This document shows, piece by piece, positions 15,665-26,000 of a stretch of 64,000 bases of DNA. Position numbers and translations under genes: made by a program. The notes beneath the pieces were generated by a model, which did not search any database, was not told the origin of the DNA, and was given only the letters and a program-made list of their open reading frames with translations. Every line of letters starts with the position of its first letter. Position 1 is the stretch's first letter. Source of the stretch: Aestuariibius sp. HNIBRBA575 (lineage in GTDB: Bacteria; Pseudomonadota; Alphaproteobacteria; Rhodobacterales; Rhodobacteraceae). Location of the stretch: positions 1,701,501 through 1,765,500 of the forward strand of contig NZ_CP162414.1 of NCBI RefSeq assembly GCF_040932005.1. Reading direction: 5' to 3'.

Positions 15665-17461
15665 ATGGCTGACATCGTGGGAACCACCAATAATGACGTA
15701 ATCGAAGGTACGATTGCGGATGATACAATCACCGGATTGGCCGGTCAGGATGTGATTTCTGGCGAAGGCGGCGACGATAGCATTTCTGGTGGTGCGGGTG
15801 ATGACATTCTTTATGGGGATGCCGGTGTTGGCACCTCTCCTGGGTCTGACAGCACCCCACTGGATTTGTCGATCGGCAATCTGGTTTCGGACAGTTCCAG
15901 CGGCAACAACAATGCCCAACCCAATGATTTTGCGATCTACAGCAATGTTGCGCAATTGGATGACGGCACCTCTGTATCCGCGCGTTTGGTTCTGGTCAGC
16001 ACGTCCGATCCCAACCTGAACGTTGATCTATCTGGCGGAAATGGCTACGAAATTTTGCTGAACTCCGGCTCTGGATCCGGCAGAAGCTTTGGGGGTGAAA
16101 CCGCGACATTCCGGATGGAATTCTTTGATCCAGCCACCGGTAATCCCGTTGCGTTGAATTCAACCGCGACGTTCAACGATCTGGACCGAAATTCGCCCGG
16201 TGATCAGGAATCTGTCACCTTGGATGCCAACAGCTTTAATGCATTTGGCGTCAACAGCGACACATCGCTCAGCGTCACAAACCAACCCGGTAGCGTGACG
16301 GCCGCAGGAACGGAAACCAATAATCCAAACGATCAGGATGCGTGGTTCAGCGCGGAATTTGAAAACCGCGACTTTATCGAATTCACATTGGAAACCCGCA
16401 GCACACAATCCGGATTTTCGATGAATGGCGACCTGATTGATGATCCGGTTGTGGAACCAATTGAACCCGGAAATGACGTCATTGATGGCGGCACAGGGCA
16501 GGACGTGATTTTTGGCCAAGGGGGCAATGACACGCTGACCGGTGGCCAGGGGGATGACACGCTTTATGGCGGCGCGGGTGAAGATACGTTAACGTTGCAA
16601 GACGCCCAAGACCAAGTTTACGGCGGCACCGGCACCGATACGATCACCATTGACCCAATCGGTCCCATGGGGTCCATGACGGTTGTTGGCGGCGAAGATG
16701 CCGACAATAGCGACGTGGATACTCTGGATCTGTTGGCGGGTGTTCAGGCCGGTCACTACGCGGATTTCAACATCATCGACAATGATGCCAACCCAGAAGA
16801 CGGCCAAGTTGAGCTGTTGGATGATGCGGGCAATATCATCGGTCGGATCGATTATTCTGAAATCGAAAACATCGTGATCTGTTTCACACCGGGCACCATG
16901 ATTGCCACGCCGGGCGGTGAAAAAGCCGTCGAGACTCTGCGCGAAGGTGACAAAGTGTTCACCCGTGACAGTGGCATTCAGGAAATCCGCTGGATCGGGT
17001 CAAAAACCCTGTCCGCCGCGGATTTGGCCGTACAGCCCGACCTGCAACCTGTGCTGATCAAAGCCGGTTCTTTGGGGGCTGGCCTGCCGGAACGGGATCT
17101 GATGTTGTCACCCAACCACCGTCTGTTGCTGTCTGGGCCCGAGGCACAGATGATGTTTGACGACAGCGAAGTGTTGGCCGCGGCCAAACATCTGACGGGT
17201 CGCGCTGGGGTTTCGAGCGCTGCAACTCAGGGTGTCACCTATATTCACGTCATGTTTGATCACCACGAAGTGGTGTTGTCCAACGGCGCTTGGAGCGAAA
17301 GCTTCCAACCGGGGGATTACAGCCTGAAAGGTCTGGGTGACGCACAGCGCGATGAGATTTTCAAACTGTTCCCAGAGCTGAACCTGCCGGGCGGCGTTGA
17401 AAACTACGAAGCCGCACGCCGGGTTCTGAAAAAACACGAAGCCCTGTTGATGGCGTCTTAA
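15665..17461 (+). CDS. Second RTX protein with C-terminal Hint domain
   Basis: A 598-residue protein, again without a Sec signal. RTX repeats open the protein (residues about 5-58, including GGDDSISGGAGDDILYG), a beta-rich domain of unknown type follows (about 60-270), more repeats cover about 275-345, and the Hint domain begins at Cys406 (CFTPGTMIATPGGEKAVETL). Its last roughly 190 residues closely match those of the preceding gene (shared GIQEIRW, LSPNHR, HEVVLSNGAW and SFQPGDYSLKG), whereas the N-terminal parts differ. The pair therefore shares one tail and carries different payloads. AAAGGG at 15653 precedes the ATG. A hairpin TGTCGT/ACGACA with a TGGGGG loop (15615-15632) lies in the leader. 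The stop overlaps the convergent MobA-like gene by 4 bases. Confidence 0.9.
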   Translation: MADIVGTTNNDVIEGTIADDTITGLAGQDVISGEGGDDSISGGAGDDILYGDAGVGTSPGSDSTPLDLSIGNLVSDSSSGNNNAQPNDFAIYSNVAQLDDGTSVSARLVLVSTSDPNLNVDLSGGNGYEILLNSGSGSGRSFGGETATFRMEFFDPATGNPVALNSTATFNDLDRNSPGDQESVTLDANSFNAFGVNSDTSLSVTNQPGSVTAAGTETNNPNDQDAWFSAEFENRDFIEFTLETRSTQSGFSMNGDLIDDPVVEPIEPGNDVIDGGTGQDVIFGQGGNDTLTGGQGDDTLYGGAGEDTLTLQDAQDQVYGGTGTDTITIDPIGPMGSMTVVGGEDADNSDVDTLDLLAGVQAGHYADFNIIDNDANPEDGQVELLDDAGNIIGRIDYSEIENIVICFTPGTMIATPGGEKAVETLREGDKVFTRDSGIQEIRWIGSKTLSAADLAVQPDLQPVLIKAGSLGAGLPERDLMLSPNHRLLLSGPEAQMMFDDSEVLAAAKHLTGRAGVSSAATQGVTYIHVMFDHHEVVLSNGAWSESFQPGDYSLKGLGDAQRDEIFKLFPELNLPGGVENYEAARRVLKKHEALLMAS

Positions 17462-18030
17462 CGACCTGTTTCAGAACGGTATTTTTTCCATTCTTCGGGC
17501 GTGTCGATATCTCGACGCGCCCGATTTCCGTTTAACGGCACCATGGTGACGTTATGATTTTTCAGGATCGCTTTGGCCCCGCTATCGCCGGTCAGGGTTT
17601 GAAACTCTGAGCGATATTTTGCATCAAACCAAACTGGATGCCCCGGTTTTCCATCCTGTGTCATGCCGCGTGCAATCGGGCCTGCGGCAATAACAGACGC
17701 CATATCGGCCGCAGTGAGATCGGGCATATCGGCCAAAACCACCAGAAAACCGGCACATTCGGGCAATTGCACCACCGCGTCACGCAAACTGACGGATTGA
17801 CCTTGGGCGGCATTGGCGATCGGTAAAACGGTCACGTCCAAATCCGACAATACATTCACACGCGGGTGTTGCAGATCAGGTAACGCGACAAATGTCGGCG
17901 CAACCTGCGTCGCCTCTAAGGCGACATGCCGCAACATGGGAATATTATAGATTGGTTCCAATAGCTTGTCCCGACCTTTCATTCGTCGGGACAAACCAGC
18001 AGCTAAGATCAATATCAGGTTCATTTGCAC
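17458..18030 (-). CDS. MobA/MocA-like molybdenum cofactor nucleotidyltransferase
   Basis: A 190-residue NTP-transferase of the MobA-like family. The N-terminal nucleotide-binding loop LILAAGLSRRMKGRDKLLEP is canonical, LADMPDLTAADM holds the metal-binding aspartate, and GKPGHPVWF is the conserved substrate-pocket motif. MocA/MobA proteins transfer CMP or GMP to molybdopterin; other members act on sugar-like substrates, so the cofactor role is likely but not proven. An alternative start is the second methionine two codons later. It begins 3 bases after the stop of the flavoenzyme gene, indicating one transcript with it. Confidence 0.85.
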   Translation of the reverse strand: MQMNLILILAAGLSRRMKGRDKLLEPIYNIPMLRHVALEATQVAPTFVALPDLQHPRVNVLSDLDVTVLPIANAAQGQSVSLRDAVVQLPECAGFLVVLADMPDLTAADMASVIAAGPIARGMTQDGKPGHPVWFDAKYRSEFQTLTGDSGAKAILKNHNVTMVPLNGNRARRDIDTPEEWKKYRSETGR

Positions 18031-18033
18031 AGT

Positions 18034-20439
18034 TTAGCCGCGCATGATCACCCCGTCAGGGTCAAAAAGCGCCTCGGTGATCAGTTTTGCAGGCCGCATC
18101 GATCCCAATATTTCGATTTCCACCTTTAATCCGTCTGCGACCTCTTGGCGTGGGATCAGACCCAAAGCGATGGATTTTCCGGCGTGATGTGAATATCCGC
18201 CAGATGTGCAGAATCCGCGCACTTCTCCGTTGATGAAAATCGGCTCATAGGCGATCACATCCGCATCCAAGGCATCAACCTCAAACGCGCAAAGCTGACG
18301 GGCAGGGGGTGTTGCGCGCTCTGCCTCGGCCAGGGGGCGACCAATGAAATCGGCGTTTTTCTTAAAGGAAATGAACCGGTCCAAGCCGGTTTCGGCGGCT
18401 GTGTAGTCGGGCGAAAATTCAGACAGCCACGACCCAAAGAACCGATCCAATCGCAAAGACATCATTGCGCGCATGCCAAAAAGGGTAATGCCCAACGGCT
18501 GACCAGTTTCCCACAGGGTTTTCCACAGGTGGCGTTGGTCCATAGGGTCACAGTAGATTTCATAGCCCAAATCCCCGGTATAGCTGACCCGCTGCACCCG
18601 GCAATTGACCTGTCCGATCACCATGTCGCGCAAATCTAAAAACTTTAGATCAACCGCATCGCGTGTACAGGCGGCCAGCAAATCACGCGCCTTGGGGCCT
18701 GCGATTTGGAACCCGTTCATTTTATCACTGATATTTTCGACCCTTACGCCGTGTTCTTTGTGTTTCTCAAACCAGCGCATATGCACCGATTGCGCCCCAT
18801 ATGAGGCCGCCAAAACAAAGTGATCCTCTGCGAGACAAGAGACGGTAAAATCCCCCCAAAGCCGCCCCTTTGGCGACAACATCGGGGTCAAAGAAAGCCG
18901 CCCCGGTTTGGGAATACGACCCGCCATTATCCGATCTAGCCAAGCCCGCGCATTGGAGCCTGTGACCCGGAATTTGCCAAAATTGTGCACTTCGTTGATG
19001 CCAACACCCTGGCGCACGGCATTGACTTCGCGCGCGGTGGCGTCAAATGCGTTGGATCGACGGAACGACGGCGTTTCATAGGTGGGTTCATCGCCCTGCG
19101 CAAAGTAGTTCACAACCTCTAGCCCAAATTGCTGGCCCCAAACCGCGCCCATGTTCGAAAAAATGTCATACATAGGCGTTGTGCGATGGGGGCGCGCGGC
19201 GGGTAGCTCTTCGTTTGGGTAGGTGACACTGAACCGGTTTTGGTAGTTTTCGATCACTTTGGGGCGGGTATATCCCGGCGAAATCCAGTCACCATAACGT
19301 GCCACATCCAGCGCTGTTACATCGCGTTCGGCTTCGCCTTCGATCATCCATTGCGCAAGCGTCAAACCAACGCCGCCGCCCTGACTAAACCCGGCCATCA
19401 CACCACAAGCGGACCAATAATTTTGCACCCCCGAAACCGGACCCACCAATGGGTTGCCATCCGGGGCAAATGTGAACGGCCCATGGATCACCGATTTGAC
19501 GCCCGCACGTTCCAGAACTGGGAACCGTTTATAAGCAAATTCAATACTTTCGGTGATTTTATCAAAGTCATCGGGCAGCAATTCGTGTCCAAAATCCCAA
19601 GATGTGCCATCCACGGCCCACGGACGGCAGTTTTGTTCATAAAACCCAATGCACAAACCGCGCCCTTCTTGGCGAAGATAGCTTTCGCCCGCGGGGTCCA
19701 TAACATGGGGATGTTCACGGCCCAATTCATAGATTTCGGGAATGTCATCGGTGACGATATATTGGTGTTCCATCGGATGTAGCGGGAAATAAATCCCAGC
19801 CATTGCGCCCACTTCTCGGGCCCACAAACCTGCTGCGTTTACAATATGTTCGGCGTGAATAGTGCCTTTGTCGGTCACCACATCCCACGTGCCATCGCTG
19901 CGTTGATTGGTTTCTTTGACCATGCAATGGGTTTCGATTGTCGCCCCGCCCATACGCGCGGCTTTGGCATAGGCATGTGTCGTGCCAGACGGGTCCAGAT
20001 GGCCATCCAAAGGGTCAAATAATCCCCCGATAATCCCGTCTATATTGGTCGTCGGGGCCAGTTTGGCGATTTCTTGGGGGCCAATAATTTCGGTTTCCAG
20101 CCCCATATACCGATGTTTGGCCCGTTCAGCGACCAGCATATCAAACCGGTCTTGGTTATCGGCCAATGTCACACCCCCGACGTGGTGCAACCCACAGGAC
20201 ATGCCTGTCAGCTCTTCTAATTCGCGATAAAGCTTAATCGTGTATCCCTGCAACGCGGCCATATTTGTATCGCCGTTGAGCGTATGAAAACCACCGGCGG
20301 CGTGCCATGTGGACCCCGAAGTCAGTTCAGACCGTTCCAGCAGCATAACGTCCGACCATCCCAATTTGGTCAGATGATAAAGCACAGAGCAGCCGACGAC
20401 ACCGCCCCCAATTACGACAACACGCGTGGTGGTTTTCAT
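18034..20439 (-). CDS. FAD-dependent dehydrogenase with GcvT domain (dimethylglycine/sarcosine dehydrogenase-like)
   Basis: An 801-residue two-part enzyme. The N-terminal half is a DAO-type FAD oxidoreductase: the dinucleotide motif VVVIGGGVVGCSVLYHL starts near residue 7, and LLERSELTSGSTWHAAGG supplies the family histidine that normally binds FAD covalently in this group. The C-terminal half is a GcvT/aminomethyltransferase fold (SPKGRLWGDFTVSCL, YTGDLGYEIYC, GLDRFISFKK, GYSHHAGKSIALGLIP). Such proteins oxidatively demethylate N-methylglycines and pass the one-carbon unit to tetrahydrofolate. The exact substrate cannot be read from sequence; roseobacters have many paralogues. AAAGGAG precedes the ATG at 20439. 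Confidence 0.88.
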   Translation of the reverse strand: MKTTTRVVVIGGGVVGCSVLYHLTKLGWSDVMLLERSELTSGSTWHAAGGFHTLNGDTNMAALQGYTIKLYRELEELTGMSCGLHHVGGVTLADNQDRFDMLVAERAKHRYMGLETEIIGPQEIAKLAPTTNIDGIIGGLFDPLDGHLDPSGTTHAYAKAARMGGATIETHCMVKETNQRSDGTWDVVTDKGTIHAEHIVNAAGLWAREVGAMAGIYFPLHPMEHQYIVTDDIPEIYELGREHPHVMDPAGESYLRQEGRGLCIGFYEQNCRPWAVDGTSWDFGHELLPDDFDKITESIEFAYKRFPVLERAGVKSVIHGPFTFAPDGNPLVGPVSGVQNYWSACGVMAGFSQGGGVGLTLAQWMIEGEAERDVTALDVARYGDWISPGYTRPKVIENYQNRFSVTYPNEELPAARPHRTTPMYDIFSNMGAVWGQQFGLEVVNYFAQGDEPTYETPSFRRSNAFDATAREVNAVRQGVGINEVHNFGKFRVTGSNARAWLDRIMAGRIPKPGRLSLTPMLSPKGRLWGDFTVSCLAEDHFVLAASYGAQSVHMRWFEKHKEHGVRVENISDKMNGFQIAGPKARDLLAACTRDAVDLKFLDLRDMVIGQVNCRVQRVSYTGDLGYEIYCDPMDQRHLWKTLWETGQPLGITLFGMRAMMSLRLDRFFGSWLSEFSPDYTAAETGLDRFISFKKNADFIGRPLAEAERATPPARQLCAFEVDALDADVIAYEPIFINGEVRGFCTSGGYSHHAGKSIALGLIPRQEVADGLKVEIEILGSMRPAKLITEALFDPDGVIMRG

Positions 20440-20555
20440 GGTGGTCTCCTTTGAGTTTGGTCAAAGGGTTCACCCGTTTGAAATGGCTCGCATAGCGATT
20501 TGCGACATGTTCTGTCGTAAATTGCATTTCATAAACTCACGTCAGATAGCGCCCC

Positions 20556-20589
20556 AAAAACACAAAAGGCCCCGCAAAAGCAGGGCCTT
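20556..20589 (-). terminator. Rho-independent terminator after the SYLF gene
   Basis: Read on the minus strand, AAGGCCCTGC pairs with GCGGGGCCTT around a TTTT loop (one mismatch), and is followed by TTGTGTTTTT. It lies 22 bases beyond the stop of the gene at 20611. Confidence 0.8.
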
Positions 20590-20610
20590 ACATCGTGATG
20601 TTCAAGTGAT

Positions 20611-21168
20611 TTATGGAATGATACGCGTATATTTTGTGCCTTCAAGCGTTGCACCGACTCGCAAACCAGCCTGTGCAAATACAACCGCAATCACCGGGGC
20701 CAGTGATGTCGTTGTTTCCGCGCGCAGGCTTTCTCCTGCATCACTCAGCGCATATTCCAGATTGGCACCAGCGGCCCAACCGTCAGAGGTGCGAAAATCC
20801 ATCAGCGCGTCTTGGGTCATAAAGAACAGCACATGCGAATATTGCTGCGCCCCAATTTGAAACCCTGCACTGGCGGATGCTGCGGAATAGTAATCCACGC
20901 TGGTCTGGCCGACACGCAATGCGCCACGCCCAAAGGACCCGCCAAACCCCAATCCGGCCTCAGTAACGACGGGCATCACCAACATGCCAACAGATTTACC
21001 CGCCAAATCCCGGGTGCCGGGATAACGTGTATACATATAGTTCAGGGTTTCATCGACGCGCGCGTCGATCATCGGACCGCCATTGCCGCCGATTCCGTTG
21101 CCACAGGCGGCAAGCCCGGACATTGCCATTGCGCCGAGCGCGAAGTTGCGTCGTGAGAAGCTGCTCAT
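20611..21168 (-). CDS. SYLF (YSC84-like) domain lipoprotein, probably Tat-exported
   Basis: A 185-residue protein with the SYLF lipid-binding domain (GKSVGMLVMPVVTEAGLGFG, GGSFGRGALRVG, the YYSAASASAGFQIGAQ block, and TSDGWAAGANLEYAL near the end). The N-terminus SFSRRNFALGA has a twin-arginine motif (R6, R7) and ends in a lipobox LAAC with Cys22, so I predict export by Tat and lipid anchoring in the cell envelope. SYLF domains bind phosphoinositides in eukaryotes; the bacterial role is unclear. It stands alone between the flavoenzyme gene and hemB, with its own terminator. Confidence 0.85.
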   Translation of the reverse strand: MSSFSRRNFALGAMAMSGLAACGNGIGGNGGPMIDARVDETLNYMYTRYPGTRDLAGKSVGMLVMPVVTEAGLGFGGSFGRGALRVGQTSVDYYSAASASAGFQIGAQQYSHVLFFMTQDALMDFRTSDGWAAGANLEYALSDAGESLRAETTTSLAPVIAVVFAQAGLRVGATLEGTKYTRIIP

Positions 21169-21290
21169 TTAATTGCCTCGTTTTATGCCTTTTGGTTCGG
21201 ACTTTGTGCCCGATTGCCCATGACTATAAGGGGGTTGTCGCCCCTTGTCAGCATAAACTTGTCAGCATAAACGCGCCGATAGCGCGGCAT

Positions 21291-22289
21291 TCAGCCATTC
21301 AAAATTTCGGCAGCACGCGGGGCAAAATAGGTCAAAACACCGTCACAGCCCGCACGTTTAAACGCCAAAAGGCTTTCGAGCATAACTTGATCCCCATTCA
21401 GCCAGCCATTTTGCGCCGCGGCCTGCAACATCGCGTATTCTCCGCTGACCTGATAGGCAAAAGTCGGCACCCCAAAGCTGTCTTTGACGCGTCGGCAGAT
21501 ATCCAGATAGGGCATTCCCGGTTTCACCATGACCATATCCGCGCCCTCACGCAGATCCCGTTCAACCAAACGCAACGCTTCGTCGGAATTGGCGGGATCC
21601 ATTTGATAGGTGTTTTTGTCGCCCGACAGCGCCGCGCTGGCCCCCACGGCATCCCGAAATGGGCCGTAAAACGCGCTGGCATATTTCGCGGTATAAGACA
21701 GGATCGTAACATCCTGATGTTTATGACTTTCCAGCGCTTCACGAATGGCGCTAATACGGCCATCCATCATGTCAGACGGGCCTAAAATATCCGCGCCCGA
21801 ATCCGCCTGTGCAATGGCCATTTTCACCAAGGCTTCGACGGTGCGATCATTCACGATCTGTCCGTTTTCAACAAATCCATCGTGACCATTGATGTTATAA
21901 GGATCCAGCGCAATATCGGTCATCACCATCATATCAGGCACTGCCTCTTTGATGGCGCGGATCGCTTGGTTGGACAGGTTGTCTGGGTTCCATGCTTCGG
22001 CGCAATCCTCGGTCCGATTGGCCATGGACGTGTATGGGAAAATGCACATTGCCGGAATTCCCAGCGCATGGGCCTGACGTGCCGCATCCGCCACCCGGTC
22101 CACGGTGCGACGCACCACACCGGGCATGGACGGCACGGGTGTTTCTGTATCTTTGCCCGCCATCACAAAAATCGGCCAGATAAAATCCGCCGGAGACAGC
22201 GCATTTTCACGCACCATCGCCCGCAAACCCGGTTTAGAACGCAACCGACGCAAACGGGTTGCCGGAAAAGAAGCTTGGGTCGGACGCAT
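21291..22289 (-). CDS. hemB: Delta-aminolevulinic acid dehydratase (porphobilinogen synthase)
   Basis: Condenses two 5-aminolevulinate molecules to porphobilinogen in tetrapyrrole synthesis. The catalytic lysines lie in LSYTAKYASAFYGPFRDA and VMVKPGMPYLD. The segment DIALDPYNINGHDG has no cysteines where zinc-type enzymes have a cysteine triad, placing it with the metal-independent or magnesium-type enzymes known from Rhodobacter relatives. The open frame reaches 22379, but I start at the ATG at 22289 because MRPTQASFPATRLRRLRS is the family N-terminus and AAAGG lies just upstream. That gives 332 residues, the usual length. Confidence 0.95.
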   Translation of the reverse strand: MRPTQASFPATRLRRLRSKPGLRAMVRENALSPADFIWPIFVMAGKDTETPVPSMPGVVRRTVDRVADAARQAHALGIPAMCIFPYTSMANRTEDCAEAWNPDNLSNQAIRAIKEAVPDMMVMTDIALDPYNINGHDGFVENGQIVNDRTVEALVKMAIAQADSGADILGPSDMMDGRISAIREALESHKHQDVTILSYTAKYASAFYGPFRDAVGASAALSGDKNTYQMDPANSDEALRLVERDLREGADMVMVKPGMPYLDICRRVKDSFGVPTFAYQVSGEYAMLQAAAQNGWLNGDQVMLESLLAFKRAGCDGVLTYFAPRAAEILNG

Positions 22290-22473
22290 GGTTTGGCCTT
22301 TCGATCTGGTGTTGAGACCGGGCAGGGCTATGAAACGGGCCTTTCTGGTCACAATTCTGTGCCTGCCAGAGAAATTCATGCCCGTCCAGTCTGGCGATTG
22401 CCGCAGTCGCAGGTTAGTGTCACGCCAAGGCAGAAATTCAGCCTAAATGATACGATAATTAACGGACAATCCC

Positions 22474-22998
22474 TTGAATTTGACCCAAACAATCTTCGAA
22501 GTGATCGACATGCGGTCCTTCTCGAACCTTTGGTTCTGGATCGCCCTTGCCGTGGTGTGGTCCACAACCAGCCATTGGGTACTGGGTGTGCCGTTTGACA
22601 TGGTTGGACGGGCCCGCAAACACGGCGATCAGGCCATGACTGACCTAGAAGAGATGGTGCGGATCAATGTGGGACGATTGCTTTATATTTCGCGGGTGTC
22701 GGGGCTGATTTTGCTGACATTTGTGATGTTTCTGCTGACATCATTGGCCATCCTTGCCTTTTGGTATTCCGTTGAATTCGCCCAAGCGGTGATCCTGATC
22801 CTGTTCCCATTGTCGATTGTTGGTCTCTTGAGCATTTCCACCGCTCGGCTGATTGAATTGCAACATCCCCGTGGCGAAGATTTATGCAAACGACTGACGC
22901 GCCACCGGGTCTATACGCAGATGATTGGCATGGCGTCGATTTTCATCACCACGATGTTTGGCATGTATCAAAACATGGTCGTTGGCCCCGGTTTTTAA
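22474..22998 (+). CDS. Small polytopic membrane protein, conserved in Rhodobacterales
   Basis: A 174-residue protein with four hydrophobic segments (starting near FWIALAVVW, LILLTFVMF, VILILFPL and MASIFITTM). I recognise the N-terminal block IDMRSFSNLWFWIALAVVWS from roseobacter proteins that databases sometimes label as a component of a SufBCD complex. I see no iron-sulfur motif that supports that label. The proposed start is TTG at 22474 with only a weak ribosome site; the ATG at 22510 is an alternative. It lies 12 bases upstream of mfd, likely in the same transcript, and is divergent from hemB. Confidence 0.65.
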   Translation: MNLTQTIFEVIDMRSFSNLWFWIALAVVWSTTSHWVLGVPFDMVGRARKHGDQAMTDLEEMVRINVGRLLYISRVSGLILLTFVMFLLTSLAILAFWYSVEFAQAVILILFPLSIVGLLSISTARLIELQHPRGEDLCKRLTRHRVYTQMIGMASIFITTMFGMYQNMVVGPGF

Positions 22999-23010
22999 GG
23001 TCCCTTTTAG

Positions 23011-26000
23011 ATGAGCAAATCCCAGCACATTCAAATGGGCGGTGCGCCCGAAGGCTTTGATGCCGCTCTGATTTTAGCAGAAGTGGAAAAATCCAACGGG
23101 CCGGTTTTGCATGTGGCACGGGATGACAAACGGCTGGCCGCCATGCGTGCTGCGCTGGCGTTTCATGCACCTGACATGCCGGTTGTTGTGTTTCCGGGAT
23201 GGGATTGTCTGCCCTATGATCGCGTGTCGCCCAATGCGGATGTGTCTGCCACGCGCATGGCCACGCTGGCGGGGTTAACCCATGGTATGCCGGCGCAGTT
23301 TATTCTGCTGACAACGCTGAACGCGGCCACCCAATTTGTGCCTGAACGCCAATTGCTAAAAGAGGCGGCCTTTACCGCCACAGTTGGCAGTCGCATTGAT
23401 GAACCCGCTTTGCGCAACTTCTTGGTTCGGATGGGGTTCACCCAAAGCCCGACCGTGATGGAACCCGGGGATTACGCCGTGCGCGGTGGTATCATTGACA
23501 TTTTTCCCCCCGGTGACAGCGGCCCGGTGCGACTGGATCTGTTTGGCGATGTGCTGGATGGCGCGCGCCGGTTTGACGCCGCCACTCAACGCACAACCGA
23601 AAAACTAAAGGTGGTGGATCTATCACCGGTTTCCGAGGTGATCCTGGACGAGGCCGCAATCACCCGGTTTCGTCAAAATTACCGGATTGAATTTGGCGCG
23701 GCGGGCACGGATGACCCATTATACGAAGCGGTGTCAGCCGGGCGCAAACATCAAGGTGTAGAACATTGGTTGGGCCTGTTTCACGAACGGTTGGAAACGC
23801 TGTTTGATTATTTGCCGGATGCTTCGGTAACCTTGGATGATCAAATGGATGCGGCGCGCGATGCCCGCTGGGCCAGTGTTGCAGATGCCTATGATGCCCG
23901 CGCCGAGGCGATGAAGGCCAAAGGGCGCATCGATTCTGTTTACAAACCGGCCCCTCCGCAGACGTTGTATTTGGATGATGCAGCCTGGGAAACGGCCATT
24001 GCAGGGCGGCGCGTTTTGTCGCTGAACCCATTGCCACAGGCATCTGGGCCGGGGGTGATTGACGCAGGCGGACGCATCGGGCGTAACTTTAGCCCGGAAC
24101 GTCAACAGGAAAACATCAGCCTTTTTGGGGCGTTAGCCGATCATATTCGCCAAAAAATGAACGAAGGTCCGGTAATAATCGCATCCTATTCCGAAGGTGC
24201 GCGTGAACGATTGTCCGGTCTGATCGAAGACGAAGGTCTGGCTGAAACCATCCAAGTGTCTGACATGTCGCGGGTCGGAAAATCAGGTCTGCATCTGGTC
24301 GTTTGGGCGCTGGAACATGGGTTTACCACCCCCAAAATGACGGTGATTTCGGAACAGGATGTTCTGGGCGACCGTCTGATCCGCGCGCCCAAAAAGAAAC
24401 GCCGCGCCACCAATTTCCTGACCGAAGCCCAATCCCTTAGCCCAGGTGATCTGGTGGTGCATGTGGATCATGGTATTGGTCGCTACACCGGCATGGAAGT
24501 GGTCAGTGCGGCCGGGGCGGCTCATGAATGTTTGCTGCTGGAATATGCAGAAAAGTCAAAGCTTTACCTGCCGGTTGAAAACATAGAATTGCTGTCGAAA
24601 TACGGCAACGAAGTGGGTCTGCTGGATCGGTTGGGCGGGGGCGCTTGGCAGGCCAAAAAGGCCAAGCTGAAAGAACGCATTCGCGAAATGGCCGAAAAGC
24701 TGATCCGCGTGGCCGCCGAACGGGAATTGCGCACCGCGCCTGCGATTTCGCCCCCAGATGGTATGTGGGAACAGTTTTTAACGCGGTTCCCCTATCAGGA
24801 AACCGACGATCAGCTCAGCGCGATCGAAGACGTGTTAAACGACATGGAAGCCGGCCGTCCGATGGACCGATTGGTTTGTGGCGATGTGGGCTTTGGCAAA
24901 ACCGAGGTGGCGTTGCGCGCCGCATTCGTGGCAGCCATGTCGGGCATGCAGGTCGCCGTCATTGCGCCCACAACTTTGCTGGCGCGGCAGCATTATCAGA
25001 ACTTTGCCGAACGGTTCCGGGGCTTTCCGATCAATGTGGCGCCTTTGTCGCGGTTTGTGTCCACATCAGACGCCAACAAAACCCGCGACGGCATGTCACG
25101 CGGCATGGTGGATATCGTCATCGGCACCCATGCCTTGCTGGCAAAAAACACACGTTTTCAAAACCTTGGCCTGTTGATCATCGACGAAGAACAGCATTTT
25201 GGCGTGCAACACAAAGAACGCCTGAAACAGATGCGATCCGATGTGCATGTGCTGACGCTGACCGCGACGCCAATCCCGCGCACATTGCAATTGTCGCTGT
25301 CTGGCGTGCGCGATCTGTCGATCATTGGCACGCCGCCCATCGACCGTCTGGCGATCCGCACCTATGTCAGCGAATTTGACACCGTCACCCTGCGCGAAGC
25401 GTTGCTGCGCGAACATTATCGCGGCGGCCAAAGCTTCTTTGTGGTGCCGCGCATTTCCGATTTGCCGGAAATGGAGGCGTTCCTAAAGGAACAGGTGCCC
25501 GAGGTCAGCTTCATCACTGCCAATGGCCAAATGGCGGCGGGCGAGCTCGATACGCGCATGAACGCGTTTTACGACGGTAAATTTGATGTGTTGCTGGCCA
25601 CGACAATCATTGAATCGGGCATCGATATTCCGACCGCCAACACGATGATCGTGCACCGTGCCGATATGTTTGGCCTGTCGCAGCTGTACCAAATTCGCGG
25701 ACGTGTGGGGCGGTCCAAAACCCGCGCCTATGCTTATTTGACCACAAAACCGCGTACCAAATTGACGCAAACGGCTGAAAAAAGGCTGCGGGTCTTGTCG
25801 TCGCTGGACACATTGGGCGCTGGATTCACGCTGGCCAGTCAGGATCTGGATATTCGCGGGGCAGGGAACCTGCTGGGCGAAGAGCAATCCGGCCAGATGA
25901 AAGAAGTGGGCTATGAGCTTTATCAATCGATGTTGGAAGAACAGATTTCCAAGATCAAATCGGGCGAAGCCGAAGGGTTGACCGATGATGGGCAATGGGC

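Noticed and set aside
18034..20439. Calling the GcvT-containing gene the DMSP demethylase dmdA
   Set aside because: DmdA is a single GcvT-type protein of about 370 residues; this one is an 801-residue fusion with an FAD domain, the dimethylglycine/sarcosine dehydrogenase layout.
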